The notes under the pieces were generated by a model that had not been told where the DNA came from, made no database searches, and saw only the letters and a program-made list of their open reading frames with translations. This document shows positions 63,880 to 64,000 of a stretch of 64,000 bases of DNA, one piece after another. Made by a program: the position numbers and the translations under genes. Every line of letters begins with the position of its first letter. Position 1 is the first letter of the stretch. The stretch comes from Evansella caseinilytica (GTDB lineage Bacteria; Bacillota; Bacilli; Bacillales; Salisediminibacteriaceae). The stretch is taken from contig NZ_FNPI01000023.1 in NCBI RefSeq assembly GCF_900107275.1, forward strand, positions 27,675 through 91,674, written 5' to 3'.

Positions 63880-64000
63880 TGCTCCCCTAAAGGTAGACAG
63901 ATTAGAAAATAAAAATCTGTTTACTTTGGGGGAGTATTTTCTATGCCAAATAGTAAGTTTTCGGAAGCATTTAAACATGAAGTTTTGTTAGCTTATGAAA
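63880..64000 (+). mobile_element. Left end of an IS3-like insertion sequence (cut by window)
   Basis: TGCTCCCCTAAAGGTAGACA at 63880 starts with TG and looks like a terminal inverted repeat. It is followed by a short promoter-like stretch, a ribosome site GGGGGAG, and a transposase reading frame at 63943. The right end is outside the window. Family is inferred from the layout. Confidence 0.65.
63943..64000 (+). CDS. Transposase OrfA, 5' fragment
   Basis: The frame starts MPNSKFSEAFKHEVLLAYE and runs off the window. The sequence pattern matches the N-terminal helix-turn-helix (transposase_8-like) of IS3-family OrfA. TTGGGGGAG lies before the ATG. Confidence 0.7.
   Translation, partial: MPNSKFSEAFKHEVLLAYE

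Overview
The window looks like chromosome of a spore-forming, motile Bacillaceae-type Firmicute. It carries a germinant-receptor operon with a forespore-type promoter, two sporulation-kinase-like sensor kinases, a SleB-type cortex hydrolase, an S-box (SAM-I) riboswitch, a chemoreceptor, strong AGGAGG-type ribosome sites, and GTG/TTG starts. No rRNA, tRNA or CRISPR array was seen. Species cannot be fixed from sequence alone.

Layout. 1-6301: end of an exopolysaccharide/capsule locus (YwqE/CpsB-type phosphatase tail, GT4, GT14-like transferase, LysA-like PLP decarboxylase, ATP-grasp ligase, acyltransferase-3). 6519-8046: DUF3895-type gene and a small membrane protein, then 880 bases without a gene. 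8928-16516: chemoreceptor, full-length class 1A-type SpeD, zinc-ribbon protein, VOC protein, CAP-domain lipoprotein, YkuE-like phosphoesterase and a PAS histidine kinase. 17031-21611: second PAS kinase, then S-box riboswitch with metQ, metN and metI. 21702-30417: lactate-oxidase-type flavoenzyme, long-form isocitrate dehydrogenase, RND exporter, MATE-like protein and an orphan gene. 30500-36969: LysM/SleB hydrolase, ilvE, DUF2062, prs, GNAT and a histidine phosphatase. 37098-41679: catalytically degraded tyrosine recombinase, aldo/keto reductase, and a two-gene AimR-like receptor plus secreted-peptide cassette, then a SufR-like regulator divergent from a Rieske fusion gene. 43672-51464: two small regulatory or unknown genes, ger operon, OFA-type MFS transporter. 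51692-59846: nitroreductase and a four-gene polysaccharide-synthase operon (REC-degenerate GGDEF-REC, HEAT, GT2, glycoside hydrolase-like). 60055-64000: DUF2294, FAD oxidase, YgjV-like protein, stand-alone trpB and the left end of an IS3-like element.

How the parts work together. The first locus and the 52.7-59.8 kb operon both point to surface polysaccharide, the second apparently post-translationally gated by degenerate receiver/GGDEF domains. The met block imports methionine under SAM control; SpeD consumes SAM for polyamines. The ger operon is expected in the forespore. The most novel items are the AimR-family receptor that lacks its DNA-binding domain with its own 46-residue secreted peptide, the four-gene synthase operon, and the Rieske fusion with a palindromic operator region. 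Intergenic regions are also seeded with several short dispersed inverted-repeat families.
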